DNA of 64,000 nt from positions 1-64,000 of the forward strand of contig CAWCLK010000009.1 in the NCBI GenBank assembly GCA_963796225.1, read 5' to 3'. A program made the position numbers and the translations under genes. The notes beneath the pieces were generated by a model. It was not told the origin of the DNA and did not search any database. It was given only the letters and a program-made list of their open reading frames with translations. This document shows, one piece after another, positions 9,673-19,502 of this stretch. The stretch is from CAWCLK01 sp963796225 (GTDB lineage Bacteria > Actinomycetota > Nitriliruptoria > Nitriliruptorales > Nitriliruptoraceae). Each line of letters opens with the position of its first letter. The first letter of the stretch is position 1.

Positions 9673-9757
9673 GCATATTCGGGCACTGATCCGGGTTCTT
9701 CCGCAAGCAGGAAGGCCCCACCGGCGTGCGGTGAGTGGACAGATGCGGCCCACTTGC

Positions 9758-9786
9758 TTGCAATTGTTAGCGACCGCGCCTACCAT
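9758..9786 (+). promoter_or_regulatory. Sigma70-type promoter upstream of the coiled-coil gene
   Basis: TTGCAA (9758-9763) and TACCAT (9781-9786) are separated by exactly 17 bp. A transcript starting near 9793 would have a leader of about 145 nt before the ATG at 9940. This is the best-formed promoter in the window by eye, in an otherwise empty region (9602-9939). Confidence 0.55.
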
Positions 9787-9939
9787 GGGAGACGTCCCCG
9801 AGACACCACGGCCCGCACACCGAGCGGTCAGGTGGGGGGACGGAGACCCGAAGGCTCCCGCAGCCTCACCCGGCTCCCGCTCCGTCCCCCTTCCCGACCG
9901 CCCGAACCAGGGCCCACCCCGCGCAGCAAGGAGCCGATC

Positions 9940-10601
9940 ATGGCTGAGACACCACCAAGAAGACCACGACGAAGAAGTCGACGGCCAAGAAGACCACCGC
10001 CACGAAGTCGACCGCCGCGAAGAAGTCGTCCACCACCAAGACGACGCGGCTGTACGAGCGTGAGCCCAAGGTCCTCGCCGAGCAGGCCGGCTACGCCGCC
10101 GCCGCGCTGCTCGACGACGCCGTCGAGTTCGCCCAGGCCCTCCCGACCCGCCTCACGGAGCTGCGCGAGCAGGCCCCGTCCAAGGTCGCCAAGGTCCGCG
10201 AGCAGGCCCCGTCGACCGTCACCTCGCTGCGCGAGCAGCTCGAGGCCTCGGTCAAGGACCTGCGCGAGAAGACCACCAAGTCGCTCGACGAGCGCGTCGC
10301 CACCTTCGAGAAGTCCTTCGACAAGCGCGTCAAGGAAGGCAAGAAGGTCACCGACGAGATCCGCAAGGACGAGCGCGTCGCGAAGGTCGAGACCCAGGGT
10401 CGCCGCGTCTGGGAGCAGAGCGAGAACACCCGCTCCCAGGTCAAGGCCGCCATCACCTCCGTCCGCAAGACCGTGGACGTGGCGTTCGAGGCCGGCCGCA
10501 AGCAGGCCGACAACGCCGAGCGCCAGGTCAAGGCGGCCGTCACCTCGGCCCGCAAGACCGTCGACACCGTCGTCGACGCTGGCAAGAACCTCGCCAGCTG
10601 A
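9940..10601 (+). CDS. Lys/Thr-rich, coiled-coil protein (HbhA/histone-like style); frameshift near codon 4
   Basis: A gene of about 220 codons hidden by a frame change at about 9950. ATG GCT GAG at 9940 follows an AAGGAG site, then one base appears missing. In the restored frame an N-terminal tail of about 30 residues is built of Lys, Thr, Ser and Ala (KKTTTKKSTAKK style). After it comes a long charged helix with repeated REQAPS, LREQ, VKAAxTSxRKTVD segments and no Pro in its second half, ending LAS at 10601. The architecture recalls mycobacterial HbhA-type or histone H1-like proteins with tail and helix in reversed order. A role in surface adhesion or nucleoid/membrane binding is only inference. 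It has its own promoter and is followed by strong hairpins. Confidence 0.72.
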
Positions 10602-10660
10602 CACCACCCACAACCTGATCGGTCCTCGGCGTGCGGGACCTCTCCCGCCCCGCACGCCCC

Positions 10661-10698
10661 GGTGACGACACGCTCCCACTCCCGCTCTCGTCGTCACC
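10661..10698 (+). terminator. Hairpin downstream of the coiled-coil gene
   Basis: GGTGACGAC (10661-10669) pairs with GTCGTCACC (10690-10698) across a 20-nt loop. A weaker stem, CGTGCGGG (10630-10637) with CCCGCACG (10649-10656), precedes it. No T-run follows, as is common in high-GC actinobacteria. Confidence 0.4.
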
Positions 10699-10739
10699 AG
10701 GACGGGCCAGCTCCTCCCAGCTGGTCCCGGCCGATCCCC

Positions 10740-10770
10740 GCGCCCCCCTGTGTCTCCCGCAGGGGGGCGC
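10740..10770 (+). terminator. Strong GC hairpin terminator
   Basis: An 11-bp perfect stem (GCGCCCCCCTG, 10740-10750, with CAGGGGGGCGC, 10760-10770) around a 9-nt loop, followed by the T-richer ACTCGTGTTGTCTTCG. It lies 139 nt after the coiled-coil gene and 154 nt before yqeY, and probably ends the former's transcript. I see nothing else in 10771-10923 except a TAGCGT element about 36 nt before yqeY. Confidence 0.65.
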
Positions 10771-10923
10771 ACTCGTGTTGTCTTCGCCGGATCGGCGAGG
10801 CGACGCGTCGGTGGGCATCGGGACGTGGCGCAGCGCCTGCGTCCGACCGGCGGCCTGCGGGCCGGCGTACGGGGATCATCGCTGGGGCGGTAGCGTCCGT
10901 CGCACGCGACCTCCGGACCTCCC

Positions 10924-11381
10924 ATGAGCCTCCAGCAGCAGATCAGCGACGACCTCAAGGCCTCCATGAAGGCCCGCGACAAGGCGCGCACCGGGGCGCT
11001 GCGCATGCTGCTCGCCTCGCTCAAGAACGCCGCTGTCGCCGAGGGCAAGGGGCCCCAGGGCGAGCTGTCCGACGACGCGGTCATCAAGTTGGTCCAGACC
11101 GAGGTCAAGCGGCGCCGCGAGGCCGCCGCCGCCTTCCGCGACGGCGGGCGTGAGGAGCGGCCGCCGCCGAGGAGGCCGAGGCCGAGGTCTACGCCGCCTA
11201 CCTGCCGGCCCAGCTCGGCGACGACGAGCTTGCCTCGATCGTCGACGAGGCCATCGCCGAGGTCGGCGCCTCCGGTCCGCAGGACATGGGCCAGGTCATG
11301 AAGGCCGTCATGCCGAAGGTGCAGGGACGCGCCGACGGCTCGCGGGTCTCGGGCGTGGTCAAGGAACGCCTCGCCGGCTGA
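10924..11381 (+). CDS. yqeY: GatB/YqeY-domain protein; one frameshift
   Basis: A YqeY-family protein of about 152 residues, homologous to the tail domain of GatB amidotransferase subunits; its function in the family is poorly known, possibly tRNA-linked. The N-terminal half (MSLQQQISDDLKASMKAR) is in one frame. After about 11155 the frame shifts and gives YLPAQLGDDELASIVDEAI and the family-typical MGQVMKAVMPKVQGRADGS ending SGVVKERLAG. Both halves together match the usual length, so the break is probably one missing base. Confidence 0.88.
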
Positions 11382-11484
11382 GGCCCCGGGGGCCGATCGG
11401 TCCGACCCGCCGGGCCCTCCGGCCCTCCCCCCGGGCGTCCCCTGCTGCGACGGTGGCCACACCCACCGGCCCGAGGCCCGCCCG

Positions 11485-11968
11485 ATGCGCACCCACGTCG
11501 TCGTCACCCAGGCACTGGATGCCGACCCGTGGCCCGTCGTCGAGCGGTTCCTGCGCTCCCCCGAGCTGTGGATCCCGCCGCCGGCGCGCCCGCTGCAGCA
11601 GCCGTCGCAGCCTCGTGACCACCGCCCGCCTCGGCCCCTTCCTCCACACGGTCCGGCTCGAGATCGGCGCCCCGTGGAACCTCCAGGACGCCGCCGTGCG
11701 CCGCGTCGCCTGGTCGCCCTGCGACGACCAGGGACGGCCGGTCCACACCCACGCCCTGCCCGCCTTCGCCGGCCGGCTCACCCTCCGCCATGACGAGCGG
11801 GAGCTCTCGCTGGCGCTGACCGGGTGGTACGAGCCGCCGGGCGGGTCCCTCGGCGCGGCCCTCGACCGCGCTCTGCTGCACCGCAGCGGCAACGCCACCG
11901 CCCGCGCGCTGCTCGACGACATCGCCACCCGCCTGCAGTCACCCGCCAACGAGGAGGTCCCCGGATGA
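11485..11968 (+). CDS. SRPBCC/START-like protein, putative; one frameshift
   Basis: About 160 residues. MRTHVVVTQALDADPWPVVERFLRSPELWIPPPA is in one frame; after a frame change between about 11580 and 11620 the rest reads VTTARLGPFLHTVRLEIGAPW and continues to EEVPG. Alternating strands and a C-terminal helix (ALDRALLHRSGNATARALLDDIATRL) suggest a helix-grip, lipid-binding-like fold; this is a guess from pattern, without a diagnostic motif. The stop overlaps the next gene's start as ATGA, so the two are probably co-translated. Confidence 0.6.
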
Positions 11969-12336
11969 GCGTCGACACCGCGCCATCCCGCCCCGCCCAC
12001 GAGCTCGTGGACTCCCTGCGCCAACCCACCCGCGACCTGCGCGCAGCCATCCCGGACACGTGGAAGGGCTTCTCGACGATGCACCGCAGTGCGGTCGCCG
12101 ACGGCGCCCTGTCCGCGAAGGTCAAGGAGCTCATGGCCCTGGCCATCGCCATCGCCGAGGGATGCGAGGGCTGCATCGCCTACCACGCGGCAGGCGCCGC
12201 GCGGCAGGGGGCGACCGAGGAGGAGGCGGCCGAGGCGATCGGCGTCGCACTGCTGATGCGGGGCGGCCCCGCGTCGGTCCACGGCCCCCAGGCCCTCGAG
12301 ACGTTCCGTGAGTTCGCGGGGCCCAGCGACACCTAG
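11965..12336 (+). CDS. Carboxymuconolactone decarboxylase / AhpD-family protein
   Basis: A 123-residue protein of the CMD family (PF02627). The redox-type centre is visible as CEGCIAYH, that is CxxC followed three residues later by His, as in AhpD-like peroxidase partners; the flanking helices (LSAKVKELMALAIAIAEG and EEAAEAIGVALLM) fit the family. It probably acts as a small cytoplasmic oligomeric oxidoreductase. It overlaps the upstream gene by 4 bp. Confidence 0.88.
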   Translation: MSVDTAPSRPAHELVDSLRQPTRDLRAAIPDTWKGFSTMHRSAVADGALSAKVKELMALAIAIAEGCEGCIAYHAAGAARQGATEEEAAEAIGVALLMRGGPASVHGPQALETFREFAGPSDT

Positions 12337-12365
12337 GCTCCCCCGCACCCGAGCGGAGCCGACGT

Positions 12366-13973
<1,608 letters not shown>

Positions 13974-14093
13974 GTAGGGGCCCCTACGGACGGCCTGACT
14001 GGGGGTCTTCCGCATGTGATCACGTCCGTCCGACCACGGACCGGGCCGACGGCCGCCACGAACCTCGGGTGCACCCGCCCCAGGAGTGGCCAC

Positions 14094-14783
14094 ATGACCG
14101 TGCATCGACTCGCCCACCACAACGTCGTCGGCGTCTACCCGACCTTCCGGGAGGCTTCCGACGCCCTCGACGCCCTGGCCGAGGCCGGCTTCGACCCTCA
14201 CGGTGAACTGTCCCTGCTCGGGCCCGACCACGAGATGCGCCCCGCCGTGGACCACATCGTCAACGGCAACGGCGAGGGCGCCTCGGGCACCGCGACTGGC
14301 CTGGTCAAGGGCGGTGCCACGGGTGGTGTGATCGGGGCGACGGTCACGACCATCGGCGCCGTCGCCGCCACGGCCATCCCGGGCGTGGGACTCGCCGTCG
14401 GCGCCGCCGCCGCGACCGGGGCGATCGCCGGTGCCGCGGGCGGTACCAGCGTCGGCGGCCTGCTCGGGCTCGAGTCGGCCGGTCGGCGCACCACCATGTG
14501 GCAGCAGAGCCTGTCGCCGCTCGCGCGACGGGTGACGGCCGACGGCGTGGTGCTCGTCGCCGCCCACGTCGACGACGAGGCCCGGGCCGCCGAGGCACGC
14601 GCCGTGCTCGAGGCCACGGCCGTCGAGGTCCACGACATGACCGCCGACGTCGCCTACACGCCGGACGAGCGGGCCGCCAGTGTCGGGTCCCCGCCGCCCT
14701 CCGGCGCTGCCGAGGCGCCCGACGGCATGGGTACGGTCGTGGGCAAGGACGAGCACGGCGGTCCCACCACCAGCAGAAGCTGA
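14094..14783 (+). CDS. General stress protein 17M-like protein with Gly-rich core
   Basis: 229 residues. The N-terminus (VVGVYPTFREASDALDALAEAGFDP) resembles the YflT/general stress protein 17M domain. Residues about 60-125 are a Gly/Ala-rich hydrophobic hairpin (GGVIGATVTTIGAVAATAIPG then VGAAAATGAIAGAAGG) like glycine-zipper membrane segments. A second alpha/beta segment follows (VVLVAAHVDDEARAAEARAVL). Such proteins are often induced by stress in other bacteria; nothing in the sequence shows the regulation here. ATG at 14094 follows a CAGGAG site by 7 nt. Confidence 0.7.
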   Translation: MTVHRLAHHNVVGVYPTFREASDALDALAEAGFDPHGELSLLGPDHEMRPAVDHIVNGNGEGASGTATGLVKGGATGGVIGATVTTIGAVAATAIPGVGLAVGAAAATGAIAGAAGGTSVGGLLGLESAGRRTTMWQQSLSPLARRVTADGVVLVAAHVDDEARAAEARAVLEATAVEVHDMTADVAYTPDERAASVGSPPPSGAAEAPDGMGTVVGKDEHGGPTTSRS

Positions 14784-14815
14784 CGCCGAGCGTGCTCCCA
14801 CCTGGAGCACGCCCG

Positions 14816-16192
14816 ATGCCCGACGAGACCACACCCCGCCTGCTCGGGGGCCGGTACCGGCTGATCCGGCCCCTCGGGCGCGGCGGGATGTCGGACGTCC
14901 ACCTCGGCCGCGACGAGCGGCTCGGGCGGGACGTCGCCATCAAGCGCGTGGGGGCCGACCGCGTCGACGGGACGTCCGGGGTCGATCGCCTGGAACGCGA
15001 GGCGCGGGCCACGGCACGGCTCTCCCACCCCAACGTCGTGGTGGTCCACGACGTGCTGCGGGACGGGGACGGGGCGGCCATCGTCATGGAGCTGGTCCCC
15101 GGCGGGACCCTGGCCGACCGGCTGCGTGACGCCGGGCCGCTGCCGTGGCGTGAGGCGGTGCAGGGTCGTGCGAGGCGTCGCCGAGGGGCTGGCCGCCGCC
15201 CACCGCACCGGCCTGGTCCATCGCGACGTCAAGCCCTCGAACGTGCTGCTCGGCCCCGACGACCGCGTCCGCGTCGCCGACTTCGGGATCGCCGCGACGG
15301 GAACGTCGACGGAGACCACGACCCTGCGCGGCTCGATCCCGTACGTCGCCCCGGAGCAGGCGCGCGGCGAGCCCACCGACGCACGCACGGACGTCTATGC
15401 GCTGGGGTGCGTGCTGACCGCTGCGCTGACGGGGCGGCCGCCCTTCGACGGGGGCTCGGGCGCCGCCACCATCGGCCAGCACCTGCACCGTCCCGCACCG
15501 CGCCCCACGGACACCGTCGCCGGCATCCCACCGGCCCTGGACGACCTCGTCGTCCGGATGCTGGCCAAGGACCCGGCCGAGCGCCCGCCGGACATGGGCG
15601 CGGTCGTGGCCGCGTTGGACGAGGTCCTCGACGGCCCCGGCGCCTCCACCGCCGTCCTGCCCCCGCCCGGACCGGTGCGCACGGGGCCGCCGCGCCGGCG
15701 TCGCGGCGTCGCCGCCGGCATCCTGGTCGTCGCGATGCTCGGCGGCCTCGGTCTCTGGCTGCTCACCCGCGACCCGATCGACGAGACGGCCCTGGCCACC
15801 CCCACGGTGTCCGCGTCCCCGTCGACCGTCCCCACACCCCACACCCGAGCCGACCACGACCAGCCCCTCCCCCGCCCCGACCTCGGCGGCACCGTCACCG
15901 GCTCGACCGGCGACCGTGCCCGACGCGGCGACCGCGTTCCGCCGCGAGCTCGTGGCGGGGCGCGACGACGGGGCGATCAGCCGCAAGGCCGTCGACGAGC
16001 TGGACGCCCGCGTGAGCGAGATCGTGGCCAAGGACGCCGAGGGCAAGGCCAAGGACGTACGGAAGAAGGCCCGCGAGCTCATCGACAAGATCGACGAGCT
16101 GCGCGAGAAGGGCGAGATCACGTCAGCCGCGCTGGCCGACCGCCTTCAGGACGCTGCGCAGCGACATCCGTCGCGTCACCGATGGCGGCTGA
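14816..16192 (+). CDS. Membrane Ser/Thr protein kinase (PknB-type catalytic domain); three frameshifts
   Basis: A eukaryotic-type kinase with a cytoplasmic catalytic domain: glycine loop LGRGGMSDVHLG, VAIK lysine, HRDVKPSN catalytic loop (about 15219), DFGIA, and APEQ with DVYALGC. One transmembrane helix follows (GILVVAMLGGLGLWLL, about 15718-15765), then a Ser/Thr/Pro linker and an extracellular charged helical domain (FRRELVAGRDDGAISRKAVD) in place of PASTA repeats. The frame changes near 15166, 15840 and 16155, each as if one extra base were present, while every motif is intact. ATG at 14816. The last 17 bp overlap the convergent response regulator gene. Confidence 0.85.
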
Positions 16193-16865
16193 CCAGGCAC
16201 GGCCGAGTGAGCACGCGACGGCGACACTCGTACTGCGCGATGACCTGCTCGGCGACCTGCTTCATGGTCTGGCGGCGCTGCATGGCCTGCTTCTGGACGA
16301 AGCGGAAGGCCTCGGACTCGGACATCTGCTCCTTGTCCATGAGCAGGCCCTTGGCGCGGTCGACGAGCTTGCGCGCCTCGAGACGGCCGGCGAGGTCGTC
16401 GACCTCGGCCTCGAGCCCCGACATCTCACGGAACCGCCCGGCGGCGATCTCGACCGCCGGGAGCAGGTCGTGCTTCTGGAAGGGCTTGACCAGGTAGGCC
16501 ATGGCGCCGGCGCGGCGGGCCTTCTCGACCAGGTCGCGCTGGCTGAAGGCCGTGAGGATCAGGATGGCGGCGAGGCGCTCCTTGGCGATCTCCTCGGCCG
16601 CGGCGATCCCGTCCATGACGGGCATCTTCACGTCGAGGATGCACAGGTCGGGGCGCAGCTCGCGGGTCAGCCGTACGGCCGAGGCGCCGTCGGACACCTC
16701 CGCGACCACGTCGAAGCCCTCCTCGACGAGCATCTCCTTGAGGTCGAGGCGGATCAGCGCCTCGTCCTCGGCGATCAGCACGCGGGTGGGGCGCAGCGCG
16801 TCACCGTCTGCCGGGGTCTGACCGGCATCGGTGTCGGACGCCTGCATCGAGCCGGTGTCCGTCAC
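16176..16865 (-). CDS. PdtaR-like response regulator with ANTAR RNA-binding domain
   Basis: 229 residues. The receiver domain has the acidic pair (IAEDEA), phospho-acceptor Asp in CILDVKMPVMDG, Thr in LTAFS and Lys in YLVKPF. The C-terminal ANTAR domain (LEARKLVDRAKGLLM, then SESEAFRFVQKQAM) binds paired RNA hairpins and acts by antitermination. It matches the PdtaR type, whose partner sensor kinase PdtaS is normally encoded elsewhere and is not here. GTG start at 16865 overlaps the upstream small gene as GTGA. Confidence 0.92.
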   Translation of the reverse strand: MTDTGSMQASDTDAGQTPADGDALRPTRVLIAEDEALIRLDLKEMLVEEGFDVVAEVSDGASAVRLTRELRPDLCILDVKMPVMDGIAAAEEIAKERLAAILILTAFSQRDLVEKARRAGAMAYLVKPFQKHDLLPAVEIAAGRFREMSGLEAEVDDLAGRLEARKLVDRAKGLLMDKEQMSESEAFRFVQKQAMQRRQTMKQVAEQVIAQYECRRRVLTRPCLVSRHR

Positions 16866-17176
16866 GTGGTTCCCTCCAGGTCGAAGAGGCGTTCCAGCAG
16901 CCGGTCCTGTTCGGCGAGGAGGTGCTCCGCCTCCTGGCGGGCCTCGTCGAGCAGCACCGCATGCCGGTCGCGGTCAGTGCGGGCCACACGCCACTCGCGA
17001 TCGGCGAGCGGGGTCTGTGCGACCAGGTGTCGTGTTTCGGCGTCGTCCGCCACATCTGACAGGTGGGCGACCTGCTCGGCGAGCACACGCTGGTTGGCGC
17101 GCACGCGCTTCAGATCGTCCTGGACACGCGCCAGCTGCTCGCGGATGCGGGCCGCCTGCCGGGTCCTGCCTGCCAC
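16862..17176 (-). CDS. Small coiled-coil protein upstream of the ANTAR regulator
   Basis: 104 residues, nearly all charged helix with heptad-like spacing (RIREQLARVQDDLKRVRANQ, later LLAEQDRLLERLFDLEG). No family recognised. Coupled by a 4-bp overlap to the PdtaR-like gene, so it may act with that regulator, but this is inference from position only. Confidence 0.7.
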   Translation of the reverse strand: MAGRTRQAARIREQLARVQDDLKRVRANQRVLAEQVAHLSDVADDAETRHLVAQTPLADREWRVARTDRDRHAVLLDEARQEAEHLLAEQDRLLERLFDLEGTT

Positions 17177-17253
17177 TGCTACCTCACGTTACTCGTCCGA
17201 TGGGGGCGCCCGCGAACCCGCGGTCGCCCCGCCGATCCCGTCCACGGCGGCCG

Positions 17254-17329
17254 TGGTACCCCGGGTGGGATTCGAACCCACACTGGAGGGAGTTTGAGAC
17301 CCTTGCCTCTGCCGTTGGGCTACCGGGGC
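17254..17329 (-). tRNA. tRNA with CAA anticodon, class I (short variable loop) form
   Basis: 76 nt including an encoded CCA. Acceptor GCCCCGG pairs with CCGGGGT (one G-U). The D-arm contains GG, the anticodon loop is CTCAAAC (anticodon CAA), the variable loop is only 5 nt (CCAGT), and the T-arm is GTGGG-TTCGAAT-CCCAC. CAA reads the Leu codon UUG, but bacterial tRNA-Leu is normally class II with a long variable arm, which this lacks. The anticodon stem has a U-U mismatch at its last pair. Amino-acid identity is therefore uncertain; an automated annotator would call it tRNA-Leu. Confidence 0.88.
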
Positions 17330-17377
17330 GAGCCGCTGCCGCGACACGGATCGGACCGCGCAGACTATCGCAGGACG

Positions 17378-18274
17378 TCATGAGGACGGCCGAGGCCACC
17401 GGGTGTAGCGGCCCTTGTTCCGGCCGGCGAACGTCGCGGTCTGCGAGTGGCAGTTGGGGCACAACAACCGCAGGTTCTCTCGACGGTGGTCGTCGCGGAC
17501 GCCGTTGACGTGGTCGAGGTGCAGTGCGATCACGTCGCCCCTCCACGAGTCGATTCCGCAGGCCGCGCACACCGGGGCCAGGACGCCCTCCTCCACCAGT
17601 CGGCGCTTCAGCGTGTGCATGCTCGTGTAGGTCGACCCCTGCGTCAGGAGATCGTCCAGTGAGGTGCGATACCGCCGACGGGGCGTCCGGCGCATCGCAG
17701 CGTGTGGCGCCTCGAAGTGGTCATCGCTCAGAGCGGCTGCCTCCATGGCCTCCGCCAGGATCCGATAGGTGGTCGTGGTCGGAGTGAACCCGAGGCACCG
17801 GATGACGTCCGCACGCGTCCTGCTGGTGCGGACCACCTCTCCGAGGTCGACGGCCCCGATCACCGCGCGCATGTCGGCGGGAGACACCTCTCCGGGCCGG
17901 TCTCGTGCGACCTCGAGCGGACGGTCCCAGTGCTCGGTGGACCAGCCTCGATCCAGGATCAACGACCGCATGACGAGCCACTGCGACCCCCCGACCACGA
18001 GCCCCAGCGCCTCGAAGACACCGTTGAGTGACGTGACCCGCGCGACGGCCTGGCGGACATCGTCCTCGCTCCAACTTCGGTCGGGGGGTGTCGAGGTCCC
18101 ATCGTCCCGTACAGCCCCCACGGTGAGGCCGAGCTGCTCCATGCGCGTCCGCACGGTCACGTAGGCCGCACCACCGCGCGACAGGCGAAGCCGACGGACG
18201 ACGTCGGCGACCGTGGTCGAGGCCGCGACGGCGTCACGCAGGTCGTCGTCGGTCCAGGTGCGGGGGCGGCCCAT
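17378..18274 (-). CDS. HNH endonuclease with N-terminal helix-turn-helix-like modules
   Basis: 298 residues. The C-terminal HNH domain has CAACG and CPNC zinc-binding pairs around LHLDHVNGVRDDHRRENLRL. The first two thirds look like three degenerate repeats, each a helical DNA-binding-like unit (WTDDDLRDAVAASTTVADVV, WSEDDVRQAVARVTSLNGVF, and ADMRAVIGAVDLGEVVRTSR). This is the orphan HNH arrangement seen in actinobacteria and their phages; the target is unknown. It lies 48 bp from a tRNA gene, a typical landing site of mobile DNA, and its codon use looks somewhat less GC-rich than its neighbours. Confidence 0.85.
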   Translation of the reverse strand: MGRPRTWTDDDLRDAVAASTTVADVVRRLRLSRGGAAYVTVRTRMEQLGLTVGAVRDDGTSTPPDRSWSEDDVRQAVARVTSLNGVFEALGLVVGGSQWLVMRSLILDRGWSTEHWDRPLEVARDRPGEVSPADMRAVIGAVDLGEVVRTSRTRADVIRCLGFTPTTTTYRILAEAMEAAALSDDHFEAPHAAMRRTPRRRYRTSLDDLLTQGSTYTSMHTLKRRLVEEGVLAPVCAACGIDSWRGDVIALHLDHVNGVRDDHRRENLRLLCPNCHSQTATFAGRNKGRYTRWPRPSS

Positions 18275-18329
18275 GGGTCCTCCGAGCTCGGGGGGACCAC
18301 CATGGGCGGCGCCTGTGACAGCGGGGCGG

Positions 18330-19493
18330 CTACTCGGTCGAGTCCTCCACAGGCTCGATCTCGAAGTCCTCGATGATCTGGGCGATGGTGGGCCGCGCGG
18401 CCCGGTACGCCCCGGCGGTGGTCAGGTGGATCCCGTCGTCCAGCCGCATGTCGGCCTCGTCGCCGTCGTCGTCGACCAGGTACTCGCTGTAGCGGCCGTC
18501 AGCGCCGGCGAACAGGTCCCAGACGTCGACGTAGGTCACGCCGTCGCGGGTCGTGGCCTCGGAGGAGTAGATGTCGTTGAGGATCCCGAACTTGGTGACC
18601 ATCGAGTCGTCCCGCGGGATCGGCAGCCCCATCCAGTAGACGTGGTGGCCCGCCTCGGTCAGCTGGTCCATCACGCCGGCGACGCGCGAGCGGTACTCGG
18701 CCTGCCACTCGGGCTGCGTGGTCTCGTAGACGACGCCGTCGATCTTGATCGGCTGGGCGTCGTTGCCGCCGAAGTAGACGAGCATGACGTCGGGGTCGTA
18801 GGTGTCGCTGGCGGCGGCCAGCTTGGCCGGCCAGTCGATGAAGTCCGGCCGGGTCAGCCCGCTCCCCCGGTCGTACTCGATCGCGACGGTCTCGATCATG
18901 CCGGTGTCGTCGGCGAGGTCCTCGAGGGCCGTCCCGAACTGGATCTCGACCATCGAGTCGCCGCCGATGTACAGCCGGAGCGGGTCGGCGGCCGTGACCG
19001 GGCCGCGGTCGAGGCCCATCGGCCCGGTGGTCTCGGTCTCCGTCGGGGTGGGGCTGGCGGTGTCGGTGGCCGAGGCGGTCGGGTCCACGGTGGCGCCCGG
19101 GTCGGCCTCGGCGTCGCTCTCCGGCGCGGCGATCACGGGCGCCCCGCCGGAGTCGGCCGCCTCGTCGATCGCGGGCGCGTCGTCGTCGCCCCGCCCCAGC
19201 GCGGTGTCGATGACGTCGCGCGGTCGGTCCAGGCCGATGGCCGCACTGACCCGCGCCACCGGGCTGGCCATCGCCACCGCGACGTCACGCTTCCACCCGA
19301 ACGGCTGGCGTTCGGCGGTCGCCAGCAGGTCCTGGGCGTTCAGCAGCGTCCCGAGGGCCAGCGCGATGACCACGGCGACGATGACGTGGCCCGCGGCCCA
19401 TGGCGGGGCGGTCGCCGACTGCGCCGGTCCCTCGACCGGGGCGTCGTCGGGTTCCTGCTGGCCGACCGGGTCGTCGGTGGTCGTGGAGGACAT
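18330..19493 (-). CDS. SGNH/GDSL-like hydrolase (DUF459 type), membrane-anchored
   Basis: 387 residues. One N-terminal transmembrane helix (GHVIVAVVIALALGTLL, residues about 35-51), a low-complexity Asp/Ala/Thr/Pro linker (about 105-160), then the SGNH domain outside the cell: GDSMVEIQ (Ser nucleophile block), YFGGNDAQ (Gly/Asn block) and DGIHLTTAGA (Asp-x-x-His). This fits DUF459 proteins that partner MBOAT acyltransferases in O-acylating envelope polymers. It lies directly after the MBOAT gene on the same strand, 9 bp apart. Confidence 0.87.
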   Translation of the reverse strand: MSSTTTDDPVGQQEPDDAPVEGPAQSATAPPWAAGHVIVAVVIALALGTLLNAQDLLATAERQPFGWKRDVAVAMASPVARVSAAIGLDRPRDVIDTALGRGDDDAPAIDEAADSGGAPVIAAPESDAEADPGATVDPTASATDTASPTPTETETTGPMGLDRGPVTAADPLRLYIGGDSMVEIQFGTALEDLADDTGMIETVAIEYDRGSGLTRPDFIDWPAKLAAASDTYDPDVMLVYFGGNDAQPIKIDGVVYETTQPEWQAEYRSRVAGVMDQLTEAGHHVYWMGLPIPRDDSMVTKFGILNDIYSSEATTRDGVTYVDVWDLFAGADGRYSEYLVDDDGDEADMRLDDGIHLTTAGAYRAARPTIAQIIEDFEIEPVEDSTE

Positions 19494-19502
19494 GGGCGAC
19501 CC

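Noticed and set aside
14816..16192. Programmed frameshifting in the kinase and other genes
   Set aside because: No slippery heptamer with a following structure was evident, and breaks occur in unrelated genes, several per gene. Consensus error is simpler.
17254..17329. Selenocysteine or suppressor tRNA
   Set aside because: The seven-base loop places CAA, not TCA, at positions 34-36, and the acceptor stem is a normal 7 bp with no long variable arm.
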